From positions 124,001-188,000 of the forward strand of contig JAGRNT010000004.1 of the NCBI GenBank assembly GCA_020440605.1: 64,000 nucleotides of DNA, in the 5' to 3' direction. The DNA is from a bacterium (lineage in GTDB: Bacteria; 4484-113; JAFGCY01). The translations under genes and the position numbers were made by a program. Positions 33,106-40,988 of this stretch are shown in pieces (position 1 is the stretch's first letter; the number at the start of each line of letters is the position of its first letter). The notes under the pieces were generated by a model that made no database searches, had not been told where the DNA came from, and was given only the letters and a program-made list of their open reading frames with translations.

Positions 33106-33222
33106 GCAAGCATAAAAAGTTCATGCGCTAGGATAAAAAAGGCCCCGGGGCCTGAGCACGGCTCTGTGAGGAGCCGGGGAAGAATCCCGGGGACAACCGG
33201 TTCATTATACCGGGAGCGGTGC

Positions 33223-33876
33223 ATGGATGTTTCAGGTTTGCCTGCTGAGCTATTGAGAGCTGTCTCCATTAACAGACTTGAACCTTATGTGAGTATCTGC
33301 GGTGATGCGCGCAGGGGACTTTCCGTGTATCTGTGGAACGTATCCCTCTGTGAAGCAATGTACCCTGCCCTGCACTGTTGTGAGATCGCTCTGCGCAACA
33401 GCATGTATGAAACCCTTTCCGAACATTTTGGCAATCGTGACTGGATCTTTGACCGCCGCTACCTTGTGAAACGTGACGGAGACACTATTGCAGGTGTAAT
33501 GCGCCGGCTTGAGGACTATGGAAAGCCGCTTACGCCAGACAACGTCATGGCGGAGCTGACACTTGGATTCTGGAGCACCATGCTTTCCGCATCCTACGAC
33601 GCCAGGTACTGGCGCTCGCCTGGACTCTTAAGAAGGCTGTTTCCAAATGCGCCACGGTCCGAACTGAACATTGCACGTTTGCACAGGCAACTCAATCATC
33701 TGCGGAATTTTCGCAATCGTATTTTTCATCAGGAACCTGTTTGGAACCGGAGTGACCTGGCTCGCAACAGAGATGATTGCTACAGATTCGCGGAATGGAT
33801 ATCAGTGGAGTGGTCCAATAGATTCAGGAAGATCGATAGATTTGATGAGATTTATCTATTCTGTCCAGTGATCTGA
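33223..33876 (+). CDS. Abi-like protein (abortive infection family)
   Basis: 217 residues from ATG 33223 (GGGAG 7 nt upstream). The Abi-like/COG4823 pattern is present: NRLEPYVSICGDARRGLSVY, LYPALHCCEIALRNSMY-type segment (seen as AMYPALHCCEIALRNSMYET), MAELTLGFWSTMLSASYDAR, and the HEPN-like motif RNFRNRIFHQEPVW, whose RNxxxH is the probable RNase active site. Homologues occur in phage-defence and toxin contexts, but no antitoxin or defence gene adjoins it. Codon use is clearly less GC-rich than guaB3 before it or the genes after it, which suggests recent acquisition. Confidence 0.75.
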   Translation: MDVSGLPAELLRAVSINRLEPYVSICGDARRGLSVYLWNVSLCEAMYPALHCCEIALRNSMYETLSEHFGNRDWIFDRRYLVKRDGDTIAGVMRRLEDYGKPLTPDNVMAELTLGFWSTMLSASYDARYWRSPGLLRRLFPNAPRSELNIARLHRQLNHLRNFRNRIFHQEPVWNRSDLARNRDDCYRFAEWISVEWSNRFRKIDRFDEIYLFCPVI

Positions 33877-34050
33877 ATCCTCAGGCCGCCGGTTTTGCAC
33901 GGAATTCGCCAATAATCGAAATCAGCTCGCCTTAGTACTTCCGGCTCTTGTCAGACACGACTATAATCAGGTATGGTAATATCTGCTACCGCGTAAGTGC
34001 GCGGTCCCATCAGTCTTTGTCAAGCTGATTATTCGGAAGAGGTTTTACTA

Positions 34051-34830
34051 GTGCTAGAGCATATCGACCGTCGGCTCGCCCAGTTCAGCGATCCTGTCCG
34101 GGAGAACATCTATACCCGCGACCGGACTGCGTGCGACCAGATCCTGAACGACGCCTGGCGCTGGCTGGCTCAGCAGAAGCTCTCCTCGGACGAACTGCAG
34201 GCCATGAAGATGGTGCTGCACTTCCTGGAGTTCCAGGTCAGCGATGCCTTCACCGAGGACAAGGACCAGCAGCGCCAGCAGATCCTGTACGTGCTGCGCA
34301 GCATGAGCGAGCCGATCATCGACCCGCTCTCCTCCGTGATGCAGGCCCGGATCCTCCTGACCCTGCGCTGCTGGGCGCACCGCTCCTATGACGTGCGACT
34401 CTCGCTCAAGCAGTTCCAGCAGTGGTTCAACATGATTCCCGAGGTTGACATCGACTCCAAGTGCTGGAACTACATTTCATTCTGGGCCTTTGACACGCGC
34501 GCCGATGACTACCTCAAGGCCGCCTACCGCTACTTCCTCACCAGCCCGCTGGACTTCATGGTGGACTTCAGCCGCCAGCGCCTGAAGGTGATGGTCGGAC
34601 TGATCGAGGGCACCTGCAAGGTGCGCGACGTGGAGCGCCTGATCGAGCTTATGCCGCACTACTACCACATCCGCTGGTTCATGAAGCACATCATCCCGTT
34701 CTGCAAGCGCCTGCAGCTCTGGACCCCCGCGCTCGAGGGTGCCTTCAGCGTCAAGAGCCGCGAACTGATGGAATCGCCGCAGGTCCCGCCGCGCACGGTG
34801 CCGCAGGGCCGCAAGATCCTCAACTTCTGA
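34051..34830 (+). CDS. Unknown protein, first of a tandem paralogue pair
   Basis: 259 residues from GTG 34051, chosen because GGAAGAGG lies 8 nt upstream and because the N-terminus then aligns with its neighbour: VLEHIDRRLAQFSDP versus [15 protein letters not shown]. It is helical and cytoplasmic, with the striking shared core [20 protein letters not shown] (residues about 165-184), [15 protein letters not shown] and a C-terminal PP.PRTVPQGRKILNF. No known domain is recognised. The core motif's conservation between two divergent copies suggests a functional surface. Confidence 0.7.
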   Translation: MLEHIDRRLAQFSDPVRENIYTRDRTACDQILNDAWRWLAQQKLSSDELQAMKMVLHFLEFQVSDAFTEDKDQQRQQILYVLRSMSEPIIDPLSSVMQARILLTLRCWAHRSYDVRLSLKQFQQWFNMIPEVDIDSKCWNYISFWAFDTRADDYLKAAYRYFLTSPLDFMVDFSRQRLKVMVGLIEGTCKVRDVERLIELMPHYYHIRWFMKHIIPFCKRLQLWTPALEGAFSVKSRELMESPQVPPRTVPQGRKILNF

Positions 34831-34888
34831 AGCAGGGCCAGGGCGACCTCGGCTAGAATCTTTGCAGCCCCGTTCCCGGCTGGCAGGC

Positions 34889-35671
34889 ATGATCCAACAC
34901 CTCGACAACTGGCTGGCGCAGTACCGCACCCCCTTCTGGGAGGCGATATATCTTGACAACAACACGGCCTGCCAGGCCAGCCTGCAGCAGGCGCGCGATG
35001 CGCTGGCGAATGCACCGTTCAGTGAGGATGAGCGCCAGGCGCTGGGGGTTTATGTCGACTTCATGCAGTACCAGCTCAAGCACTACTTCGCTGCCAACGC
35101 AATGCAGCGTGCCGAGCTGGCCCGCGGGCAGATCGTCAGCATCAGCATGGCCAGCCGCGGCCCGCTGGCAACGGTGATGGAAGCCCGCTGCAGCCTGACC
35201 CAGCGCTGCTGGGCGCACGCGATGCACGGGATCGGGATCCCGCGCGGGCACGTTGACAGATTCTTCGGGCAGGTCCCCGAGGAGGACCGCGACCACCAGC
35301 TGATGAACTACCTCTCCTTCTGGGCCTTCGCGGTGCGGGACCTGGACTACATGGAGCAGAGCTACCGCTACTTCCTGCTGGTGCCGGTGGAGTTCATGGT
35401 GGACTTCAGCCGCCAGCGCGTGAAGGTGATGCAGGCCGCGCTGCGCCTGGAGCTGGAACGCCATGACCTGCTGCGCCTGATTGAGCTGATGCCGCACCGC
35501 ATGCACGCCGCCTGGTTCGAGAAGCTGCTGCTGCCTGTACTGCAGGAGAAGAAGCTGATCAGCGAATCAACGCTCGCGGCCTTCGAGCAGAAGCGCAGCG
35601 AACTGCTGGCCCGCCCGCCCGCCGTGCCGCCGCGCAGCCAGAGCCCCGGGAAGATCTCGCTGAACTTCTAG
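34889..35671 (+). CDS. Unknown protein, second of a tandem paralogue pair
   Basis: 260 residues from ATG 34889; TAGAAT at 34853-34858 could be its own -10. It aligns over its full length with the preceding gene: [16 protein letters not shown] versus [27 protein letters not shown] versus [31 protein letters not shown] versus [20 protein letters not shown], and the tail [14 protein letters not shown]. No signal peptide or TM segment. Role unknown; the pair may form a heterodimer (inference). Confidence 0.7.
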   Translation: MIQHLDNWLAQYRTPFWEAIYLDNNTACQASLQQARDALANAPFSEDERQALGVYVDFMQYQLKHYFAANAMQRAELARGQIVSISMASRGPLATVMEARCSLTQRCWAHAMHGIGIPRGHVDRFFGQVPEEDRDHQLMNYLSFWAFAVRDLDYMEQSYRYFLLVPVEFMVDFSRQRVKVMQAALRLELERHDLLRLIELMPHRMHAAWFEKLLLPVLQEKKLISESTLAAFEQKRSELLARPPAVPPRSQSPGKISLNF

Positions 35672-35672
35672 T

Positions 35673-35830
<158 letters not shown>

Positions 35831-35834
35831 TTCT

Positions 35835-36692
35835 TCAGCTCAGTCCGACGAGGCCGGCGACGTAGCTCTGGCGGCTGCTGTGCTTGAGCGCCACCGTGAT
35901 CAGTGCTGCCTTGAGGACCTCCGTCCAGTGCGAGCCGAGCACGCTCATGTGCTCAGCGCGGCCGCCCGGCAGGGGCTCGCCGAAGCGCTCGAAGAACAGC
36001 GCCATGTGCATCACGATCTGCGGGTTGACGATGTGAGAAGAGGTCAGCACGCGGTCCAGCCTGGTGTAGGGGATCTCGAGCACGCTGTTCTCGCCCCAGA
36101 TACTGCTGGCTTCACGGTCCCGGCGCACGAGGATCAGGCGGCGGTCCGTGATGCACAGCGCACGGCCGTTCTTGCCGCTCAGCTCGTGGCGGATCTGCTC
36201 GTCATCCTCGAGCATGAAGTTCACCTTGCGGCCGAGCTCCTCGGGCAGCTCACTGCGGGTGCGCGCGGCCGGGAGGTCAATCAGCAGGCGGTCCTCCTGC
36301 AGCTGGATCTGGTACTGCAGCTCGAGGATCATCTGGAAGGCGGTGTCGATGGCGTCGTTCTCACCGAACCACTCGGCGAAGACCTGGCCCTGGGCATTCG
36401 TCAGCTTGAGCTTGAAGCCGCTGGGACGCGTGCCGTTGATGTAGTGGGGGCAGAGGTCGTCAATCTCGAGACCGCAGATTTCCTTGAGGCTGATCTCACG
36501 TACGCGGATGGAGCGCTTGAGGAAGTTCGAGCGCATGCTGAGGTCGAGTAACCTCTGGTCCGTCAGAGCGAGAGCCTGGCTCTGCGTCACCAGCACATCA
36601 CATAGAAGGAGTTCTCCTTCCTGCAGCTGGTCCTTGATCGCCTTCCCAAATACTCCCGATGACTGACTAGTCCTGTTATTCCAGGGAGCCAT
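35835..36692 (-). CDS. Cytoplasmic protein with two PH-like domains
   Basis: 285 residues. Two similar beta-rich modules: LLLCDVLVTQSQALALTDQR LLDLS (about residues 28-52) and IRHELSGKNGRALCITDRRL ILVRRD (about 167-190). The pattern 'ALxxTDRRLIxV' is that of bacterial PH/GRAM-like domains, which bind proteins or lipids. A helical tail follows. No membrane segment. The ATG is 8 nt from TAAACT, so the leader is very short. Specific function unknown. Confidence 0.6.
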   Translation of the reverse strand: MAPWNNRTSQSSGVFGKAIKDQLQEGELLLCDVLVTQSQALALTDQRLLDLSMRSNFLKRSIRVREISLKEICGLEIDDLCPHYINGTRPSGFKLKLTNAQGQVFAEWFGENDAIDTAFQMILELQYQIQLQEDRLLIDLPAARTRSELPEELGRKVNFMLEDDEQIRHELSGKNGRALCITDRRLILVRRDREASSIWGENSVLEIPYTRLDRVLTSSHIVNPQIVMHMALFFERFGEPLPGGRAEHMSVLGSHWTEVLKAALITVALKHSSRQSYVAGLVGLS

Positions 36693-36700
36693 CCACTAAC

Positions 36701-36729
36701 AGTTTACACAATTAACCTTTCCTTTACAA
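36701..36729 (-). promoter_or_regulatory. Promoter of the PH-like protein gene
   Basis: Minus strand TTGTAA (36729-36724), 17-bp spacer, TAAACT (36706-36701), 8 nt before ATG 36692. It lies in an AT-rich 120-bp gap. The leader would be only 1-2 nt. Confidence 0.55.
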
Positions 36730-36814
36730 ATAATAAAAAATAAATCCAGCTAAAATAGGCAAATCTACACTGACTGGCGGTTAAATTCCCATCAAATTGC
36801 TACAATTCGCACAT

Positions 36815-37402
36815 TCAGAGCACCGGTATTCCGGCTTTTTCCAGCATTTGCGCCGTTCTGACCAGCGGCAGGCCGACGATGTTCGGGTAATCGCCGCTGA
36901 TCCGCTCGACGAGCAGGCTGCCCAGATCCTGAATGGCATAGGCCCCTGCCTTATCCCAGGGCCGGGCACGCTCCAGGTAGCGCTGCAGGGACTCCTGCGG
37001 CAGCTTACGGAAGCGGACCTCCGTACGCTCCAGCTCCTGCAGGCAGAGCCCGTCCGCACTGCGCTGCAGCACGACGGCGGTGGCAACGTGGTGCACACGG
37101 CCACTGAGCAGGCTCAGCATGCGCAGGGCATCCGCCGGATCGGCGGGCTTGCCGAGGCGGTGTTCGTCGAGTAGCACCATGGTGTCGGCACTGAGCACCA
37201 GGCTGTCCGGGTTGGCGAGGCTGACCGGCCGGCCCTTGCGCCGCGCCAGTTCCAGCATTCGTGCCGGGAAATCGCCGATGGAGGCGTCGGCGAGCACCGC
37301 GTCCTCATCCAGTTCCGGGCCGGTTTCGACGGTGTAGGTGAGGCCGATGCTGTCCAGCAGGGCACGGCGGCGCGGTGACTGTGAGGCGAGGATCAGCTGC
37401 AT
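36815..37402 (-). CDS. maf: Maf-like nucleotide pyrophosphatase
   Basis: 195 residues. Family motifs are intact: MQLILASQSPRRRALLDSIG at the start (substrate-binding SxSPRR), LSADTMVLLD (catalytic DT), LGKPAD, and the C-terminal GDYPNIVGLPL. Maf proteins hydrolyse non-canonical or modified nucleoside triphosphates (dTTP/UTP type or m7GTP type) to monophosphates and are linked to septum arrest. The ATG at 37402 is chosen over a longer frame because the family starts here and TAGAAT lies 7 nt upstream. It is divergent from the rmlA-like gene 40 bp away. Confidence 0.9.
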   Translation of the reverse strand: MQLILASQSPRRRALLDSIGLTYTVETGPELDEDAVLADASIGDFPARMLELARRKGRPVSLANPDSLVLSADTMVLLDEHRLGKPADPADALRMLSLLSGRVHHVATAVVLQRSADGLCLQELERTEVRFRKLPQESLQRYLERARPWDKAGAYAIQDLGSLLVERISGDYPNIVGLPLVRTAQMLEKAGIPVL

Positions 37403-37409
37403 CCGGGGG

Positions 37410-37415
37410 ATTCTA
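37410..37415 (-). promoter_or_regulatory. -10 element of maf, leaderless spacing
   Basis: TAGAAT (minus strand 37415 to 37410), 7 nt before ATG 37402. No Shine-Dalgarno site. Confidence 0.5.
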
Positions 37416-37430
37416 GCGGCTGCTGCAATG

Positions 37431-37436
37431 TAAGAT
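37431..37436 (+). promoter_or_regulatory. -10 element of the rmlA-like gene, leaderless spacing
   Basis: TAAGAT, 6 nt before ATG 37443. It faces the maf -10 element, so the two leaderless promoters are packed back to back in 40 bp. Confidence 0.45.
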
Positions 37437-37442
37437 TGAGCA

Positions 37443-38165
37443 ATGGCGCATACAGTCAAGGGCATCATCCTCGCCGGCGGCACGGGCAGCCGGCTCTTCC
37501 CGCTCACACGCGTGACCAACAAGCATCTGCTGCCGGTCGGGCGCAAGCCGATGATCTTCCACCCGATCGAGAAGCTGATCGAGGCCGGTGTGCAGGACAT
37601 CCTGATCGTGACCGGCACTGAGCACATGGGGGCGGTGGTCGGTCTCCTGGGCAGCGGCAAGGACTATGGCTGCCGCTTCACCTACAAGGTGCAGGACGAA
37701 GCGGGCGGGATTGCGCAAGCGCTCGGGCTGGCGCGCAACTTCGTGGGCAGCGACCGGATGTGCGTGATCCTCGGTGACAACATCTTCGAGGACGCGATCA
37801 CGGAAGCCGTGCGCGAATTCAGCGAGGCCCCTGCAGGCAGTACGCGGCTGATGCTGAAGCCGGTGGAGGACCCGCAGCGCTTCGGTGTGGCGACGGTGGA
37901 GGGTGATCGGATCACGAAGATCGTGGAGAAACCGGCCGAGCCGGAGAGCAATCTGGCGGTGATCGGCGTGTACATGTATGACAACGGCGTGTTCGAGGTG
38001 ATCAGCACACTGAAGCCTTCCGGGCGGGGCGAGCTGGAGATCAGCGATGTCAACCAGCACTATGTCGAACAGGGGATGGTGAACTACAGCGTGCTCTCGG
38101 GCTGGTGGACGGATGCCGGCACGTTTGAGAGCCTGGCGCAGGCGAACCGGCTGGTGGGGGAGTAG
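37443..38165 (+). CDS. rmlA: Glucose-1-phosphate thymidylyltransferase-like sugar nucleotidyltransferase
   Basis: 240 residues. KGIILAGGTGSRLFPLTRVT (signature GGxGTRL with S for T) near the N-terminus, NKHLLPVGRKPMIFHPIEKL, LGDNIFED (metal-binding D), EDPQRFGVATVEG and VEKPAEPESNLAVIGVYMYD are the RmlA/RfbA landmarks; the last is given in part. It would join dTTP and glucose 1-phosphate to make dTDP-glucose for surface sugars. It is shorter than the 290-residue proteobacterial RmlA, lacking the C-terminal allosteric helices, like the short forms in other phyla. No rmlBCD gene is nearby, so the sugar pathway is encoded elsewhere. Confidence 0.85.
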   Translation: MAHTVKGIILAGGTGSRLFPLTRVTNKHLLPVGRKPMIFHPIEKLIEAGVQDILIVTGTEHMGAVVGLLGSGKDYGCRFTYKVQDEAGGIAQALGLARNFVGSDRMCVILGDNIFEDAITEAVREFSEAPAGSTRLMLKPVEDPQRFGVATVEGDRITKIVEKPAEPESNLAVIGVYMYDNGVFEVISTLKPSGRGELEISDVNQHYVEQGMVNYSVLSGWWTDAGTFESLAQANRLVGE

Positions 38166-38281
38166 GAGCTACCCGCTTCAGCGGTAGTGACCTGCTGTGC
38201 TCGGGTTGGCAACGGGGACGACTCGGGGCGAAGCGGTAGCAGAAGCAGAAAGAGAATCAGAAGCAGAATGAGAAACAGCAG

Positions 38282-38389
38282 AAGGACCGGCGCCGATTCC
38301 TGGGCAGGCTGAGCACGCAATGGAATATGGCGGGCGTGAACGCCCTTCCACTGGTAGCAGGGCGTTTACGCCCGGGAAATGAGAGTGGC
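38282..38389. repeat. Left 108-bp inverted repeat (double REP-like palindrome)
   Basis: Begins AAGGACCGGCGCCGATTCC, contains two palindromes GGGCGTGAACGCCC (about 38332) and GGGCGTTTACGCCC (about 38360) and ends AAATGAGAGTGGC. The reverse complement of 41744-41851 matches over the full length with about six mismatches. This is a BIME-like two-hairpin unit. Confidence 0.8.
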
Positions 38390-38414
38390 TTCTGCATCCA
38401 TAAATGAAACTTCC

Positions 38415-38460
38415 GAAACAAGAAGGACCGGCGCCGCCCCGCGGCGATTGGGAGGCAAAG
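38415..38460. repeat. REP-like palindrome upstream of the transposase pseudogene
   Basis: AAGGACCGGCGCCGCCCCGC followed by GGCGATTGGGAGG. An inverted copy (CCAATCGCCGCGGGGCGGCG then CCGGTCCTTCTCC) lies just after the pseudogene at 38999-39032, and further copies are at 41632-41666 and 41696-41731. Confidence 0.75.
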
Positions 38461-38498
38461 TTGCGGAGTGCCACAAATTGCCTTATTACTGCCATACG

Positions 38499-38984
38499 TT
38501 GGTTCCAAAAAGAAACTCCAATCGTCTTGCCGGATATGATTACTCCACTCCCGGCTAATACTTCGTCACCATCTGCACTGTTGGCAATAGGAATCTCTTC
38601 GGCAGGATCGGACAGCAGAACACCGTGGAACTGAGCATGCTTGGCAGGATTGCCGATGAAATCTGGCAACGCAACAATCAGGTTTACAGCAATGTCAGCA
38701 ATGACCTTTACAGAATCATGCCGAATCACCTGCATGCCCTGCTGCTTCTAGAGCACCACGGTGCTGATGCTGAACGGCCACCCAAGCTGGGAACCGTGAT
38801 CAATTCATTCAAGGGGGCCGTGACGAAGGAAGCGCGCCTGACAACGGGAATTCCTGGACTGGCAATCTGGCAGAACGGATTCCACGAGAAGATCGTCAAC
38901 AGCGAAGCGTCCCTGAACCGCATTCGCCAATACATTCTGTACAATCCGCATCTGGATGAACTCAGGCGGACTGGTGGAGCTTGA
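38499..38984 (+). pseudogene. REP-associated tyrosine transposase (RAYT, IS200-like), broken by an in-frame stop
   Basis: One frame from about 38499 to 38984 encodes a whole short Y1 transposase. Before the break it reads NRLAGYDYSTPG (38520-38555); after it YFVTICTVGNRNLFGRIG; then YRIMPNHLHALLLLEHHG (with the HxH metal motif NHLHA), LGTVINSFKGAVTKEAR, AIWQNGFHEKIVNSE and IRQYILYNPHLDEL. The codon between PG and YF is TAA (38556-38558) where the family has Ala or another residue, so one nonsense change has broken it. RAYTs move or maintain REP palindromes; matching palindromes flank this copy in inverted orientation. The exact start is uncertain. Confidence 0.8.
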
Positions 38985-38998
38985 ATCGTAACGCCATC

Positions 38999-39032
38999 TA
39001 CCAATCGCCGCGGGGCGGCGCCGGTCCTTCTC
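38999..39032. repeat. REP-like palindrome downstream of the transposase pseudogene (inverted copy)
   Basis: Reverse complement of the element at 38415-38460. Together they bracket the transposase pseudogene. Confidence 0.75.
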
Positions 39033-39114
39033 CATTAAGGTACGTCCTGCTGGAGTATGCAACTGCCTCCCCCAATTGCCGCCTGGCTTGCGCCAGACCT
39101 CCGTGGGCGGGAAA

Positions 39115-39249
39115 AAATCCGCTGCTGTTTTCCGAACAGCCGGTGATGTGCGGCGTCTGGATTATTACCAGTTCGAAGATACAGGTTTTCACGACACAGC
39201 AACTCCTGACCTGGTGAACCCCGCCGACGCATCGGGGTTCACTTTTTTT
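39115..39249 (+). ncRNA. Candidate small RNA 1 with strong terminator
   Basis: A non-coding stretch carrying AAATCCGC (39115-39122) and ATTACCAGTTC (39164-39174), ending in a 10-bp hairpin GTGAACCCCG/CGGGGTTCAC (39214-39223 with 39233-39242) and seven T. The same two words in the same order, followed by another terminator, recur at 39310-39428. Internal pairing is possible (CTGTTTTCCGAACAG, 39125-39139). No open reading frame of note; the 5' end is a guess. Confidence 0.35.
39214..39249 (+). terminator. Rho-independent terminator
   Basis: 10-bp perfect stem, 9-nt loop (CCGACGCAT), seven T. It does not follow an intact coding gene, which is the main reason to suspect a small RNA upstream (the transposase pseudogene ends 230 bp earlier). 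Confidence 0.85.
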
Positions 39250-39428
39250 CTATGCCCGGAAAGTGTTCCCCCCAAAAAGACCAGAAACAGTTCCCCTATT
39301 TCTTAGAACAAATCCGCAGCGGGGGTGGTCTCTCTAATTACCAGTTCACATTGGCAGTCTTCAGAAACCGCAAGGGAGTTCTGATTTGACAGCGATGTAA
39401 GAGGCGCCGATTCAGCCCGGCGCCTTTT
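39250..39428 (+). ncRNA. Candidate small RNA 2 with terminator
   Basis: Two stems precede the terminator: AGACCA + CCCC pairing with GGGG + TGGTCT (about 39278-39297 with 39321-39332), and TCAGAA/TTCTGA (39361-39366 with 39379-39384). AAATCCGC (39310) and ATTACCAGTTC (39337) are shared with the candidate just upstream. A GGCGCC-rich stem (39402-39409 with 39418-39425) and TTTT end it. It does not match tmRNA, RNase P or SRP RNA features that I know. Confidence 0.35.
39402..39428 (+). terminator. Terminator-like hairpin after candidate RNA 2
   Basis: 8-bp stem AGGCGCCG/CGGCGCCT, 8-nt loop, then TTTT. Confidence 0.65.
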
Positions 39429-39459
39429 CCTTTTCTAGTTGCCCGCTCATGCAAGCATT

Positions 39460-39640
39460 CGCGGTTCGGGTCTGCAATGCAGCTCAAAGCAAAGCTTCTC
39501 GCTGATTGCACTTGCAGGAGATGTTTCGTTTGGGATATGTAACTTCAGCGCGGCCAGGACGGCTTAGCCGGCCGCAGCGTCAGACCGCCGAGCGCTCGTG
39601 CGAGGCGGCAGAAAAATCAAATGCGATGGACCGCGGCAGG
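39460..39640. repeat. Inverted copy of the dispersed element at 31660-31860
   Basis: AGCTCAAAGCAAAGCTTCTCGC (given here as two halves AGCTCAAAGCA and AAGCTTCTCGC, 39481-39502) is the reverse complement of 31759-31781, and GACCGCCGAGCGCTCGTGCG parallels the other end. No gene; the stretch up to 39697 is otherwise the 3' flank of the SHOCT/adhesin gene. Confidence 0.5.
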
Positions 39641-39697
39641 CAGCCCATCGCAACACACACACACTGCGCCGGAGGATCTACCTCCGGCTGTTGTCAT

Positions 39698-40723
39698 CTA
39701 GATGTCGTCGTCGGCGAGGATCTCATCCTCATCCTCGAAGTCGTCATCGTCGGCATCAGGCACCGGCACGCCGAGATCGGCCTCCGCCTCACTGCGGTGC
39801 CCGTTGGCCCGCAGGTCGATCCCGTCACGGCGCTTCCATTCGATCAGGAAGGCCGCCACGTTCTGGCTGAGGTGGATGCTCACACCGCGCGGGTTGTCAT
39901 CCCAGTCGCTGCTCTCCGCCACGCCGTCGTGCAGCTCCATCCCGTACTTCTCCAGGTTGAGCTTGGAGAGGCTGCCCGTGGCCTCGAGCCGCAGGGCGTA
40001 GTCCTCGGGGATGTGCAGCGTGATGCTGCCGGCGTTGTTGCGTACGTCCATCTCCACGCGGTCCTCGCGCCTGCCGAGCTGCAGCACCATGTTGCCGGCC
40101 TGGTTGTCAATCTCCAGGTCCTTGACGTCGAGGCTGCTCAGGTCGAAGTGCGCATCCGCCGCCGCATTGTGCAGGCTGGCGACGTAGGCGATGTCCGGGT
40201 TGAGCTTCAGACCGCTGCGACCGATGCTGTGCTTGAGCGTCACATCGGCCTTGCCGCCCTTCACATCGCTGATGATCACCGGCTCCGTGGGGGTGTTCTT
40301 GACCTTGCCCTGGATCAGCGGGCTGCCGCTGTCACCGCCCTTGACCTTGACGCGCCCGGCACGGATGTCGAGCGTGAGATTGCAGCGCTTGATGCCATCC
40401 GGGACCTCGACCTTCACGGGGAAGTCCTTGAGCTCCGTATAGCGGGCGGCCTTGCTGCGCTTGTACTGGCGCTGGGTACGGCGGAAGGTGTCAACGAGCG
40501 AGTTCTGGAACTCCACCGCAACCTCGCCGAGATTCTCCAGGTTGATCTTCGGCAGCTTGATGTTCGGAACATCGAAGCGGTTTCCGGCTGCGCCGGAACT
40601 TCCACCACGTCCGCTTTCGCGGCTTTCCGAATCCTGCAGGGCGTTGATCAGCTTCAGCCCCTCCTCGGGGGTCAGCCGGCCTTCCTGCACCATTTCCAGG
40701 ATCTTGATCTTTTCTCTGCTCAT
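39698..40723 (-). CDS. SHOCT-like / toastrack-adhesin (YvlB-type) protein
   Basis: 341 residues. The N-terminus EKIKILEMVQEGRLTPEEGL (residues 4-23) is the SHOCT-like DUF2089-associated helix pair. A linker follows and residues about 115-300 are a right-handed beta-solenoid ('toastrack'/DUF4097 type) with repeated strands such as VEVPDGIKRCNLTLDIRAGR, AAADAHFDLSSLDVKDLEID and NNAGSITLHIPEDYALRLEA. The tail is strongly acidic (DADDDDFEDEDEILADDD). YvlB/LiaX-type proteins take part in envelope stress responses. GGAGAGG precedes ATG 40723. It is last in a three-gene operon led by the DUF2089 gene. Confidence 0.75.
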   Translation of the reverse strand: MSREKIKILEMVQEGRLTPEEGLKLINALQDSESRESGRGGSSGAAGNRFDVPNIKLPKINLENLGEVAVEFQNSLVDTFRRTQRQYKRSKAARYTELKDFPVKVEVPDGIKRCNLTLDIRAGRVKVKGGDSGSPLIQGKVKNTPTEPVIISDVKGGKADVTLKHSIGRSGLKLNPDIAYVASLHNAAADAHFDLSSLDVKDLEIDNQAGNMVLQLGRREDRVEMDVRNNAGSITLHIPEDYALRLEATGSLSKLNLEKYGMELHDGVAESSDWDDNPRGVSIHLSQNVAAFLIEWKRRDGIDLRANGHRSEAEADLGVPVPDADDDDFEDEDEILADDDI

Positions 40724-40742
40724 GTTGTCCTCTCCAATTGAT

Positions 40743-40961
40743 CTATGCCGCGGCAGCCAGCCTGTCGACCGGAACACTGCGCTTCATCCACAGCAGGCAG
40801 GAGCCCCGCTGGGTGTCGCCCAGCATCTGTGAGACGCTCTGCAGTTCCGCTTCCTCCAGCGGCTGCCAGCCCTGCCTGCGCAGGGTACTGATCAATTCAC
40901 CCAGTTGTCCCAGCTCCACGGCCGAGACATCACGAAACATGTATTCCACGCTGAATCTCAT
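40743..40961 (-). CDS. Small hypothetical protein between DUF2089 and YvlB-type genes
   Basis: 72 residues from ATG 40961, with AAGGGAA upstream; it starts 28 bp after the DUF2089 stop and ends 20 bp before the next gene. Sequence MRFSVEYMFRDVSAVELGQL, then a helix (LGELISTLRRQGW) and a strand SCLLWMKRSVPVD, suggesting a small alpha/beta fold. It may be a regulator or partner of its neighbours; no family is recognised. Confidence 0.6.
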   Translation of the reverse strand: MRFSVEYMFRDVSAVELGQLGELISTLRRQGWQPLEEAELQSVSQMLGDTQRGSCLLWMKRSVPVDRLAAAA

Positions 40962-40988
40962 GGTTTCCCTTCCCACTGACGCCCGGCG

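Noticed and set aside
33116..33190. Palindrome AGGCCCCGGGGCCT after guaB3 as a terminator
   Set aside because: The perfect palindrome leaves too small a loop and no T-run follows.
39506..40741. 411-codon open frame on the plus strand
   Set aside because: Antisense to the SHOCT/adhesin gene, whose sequence, ribosome site and operon context are convincing.
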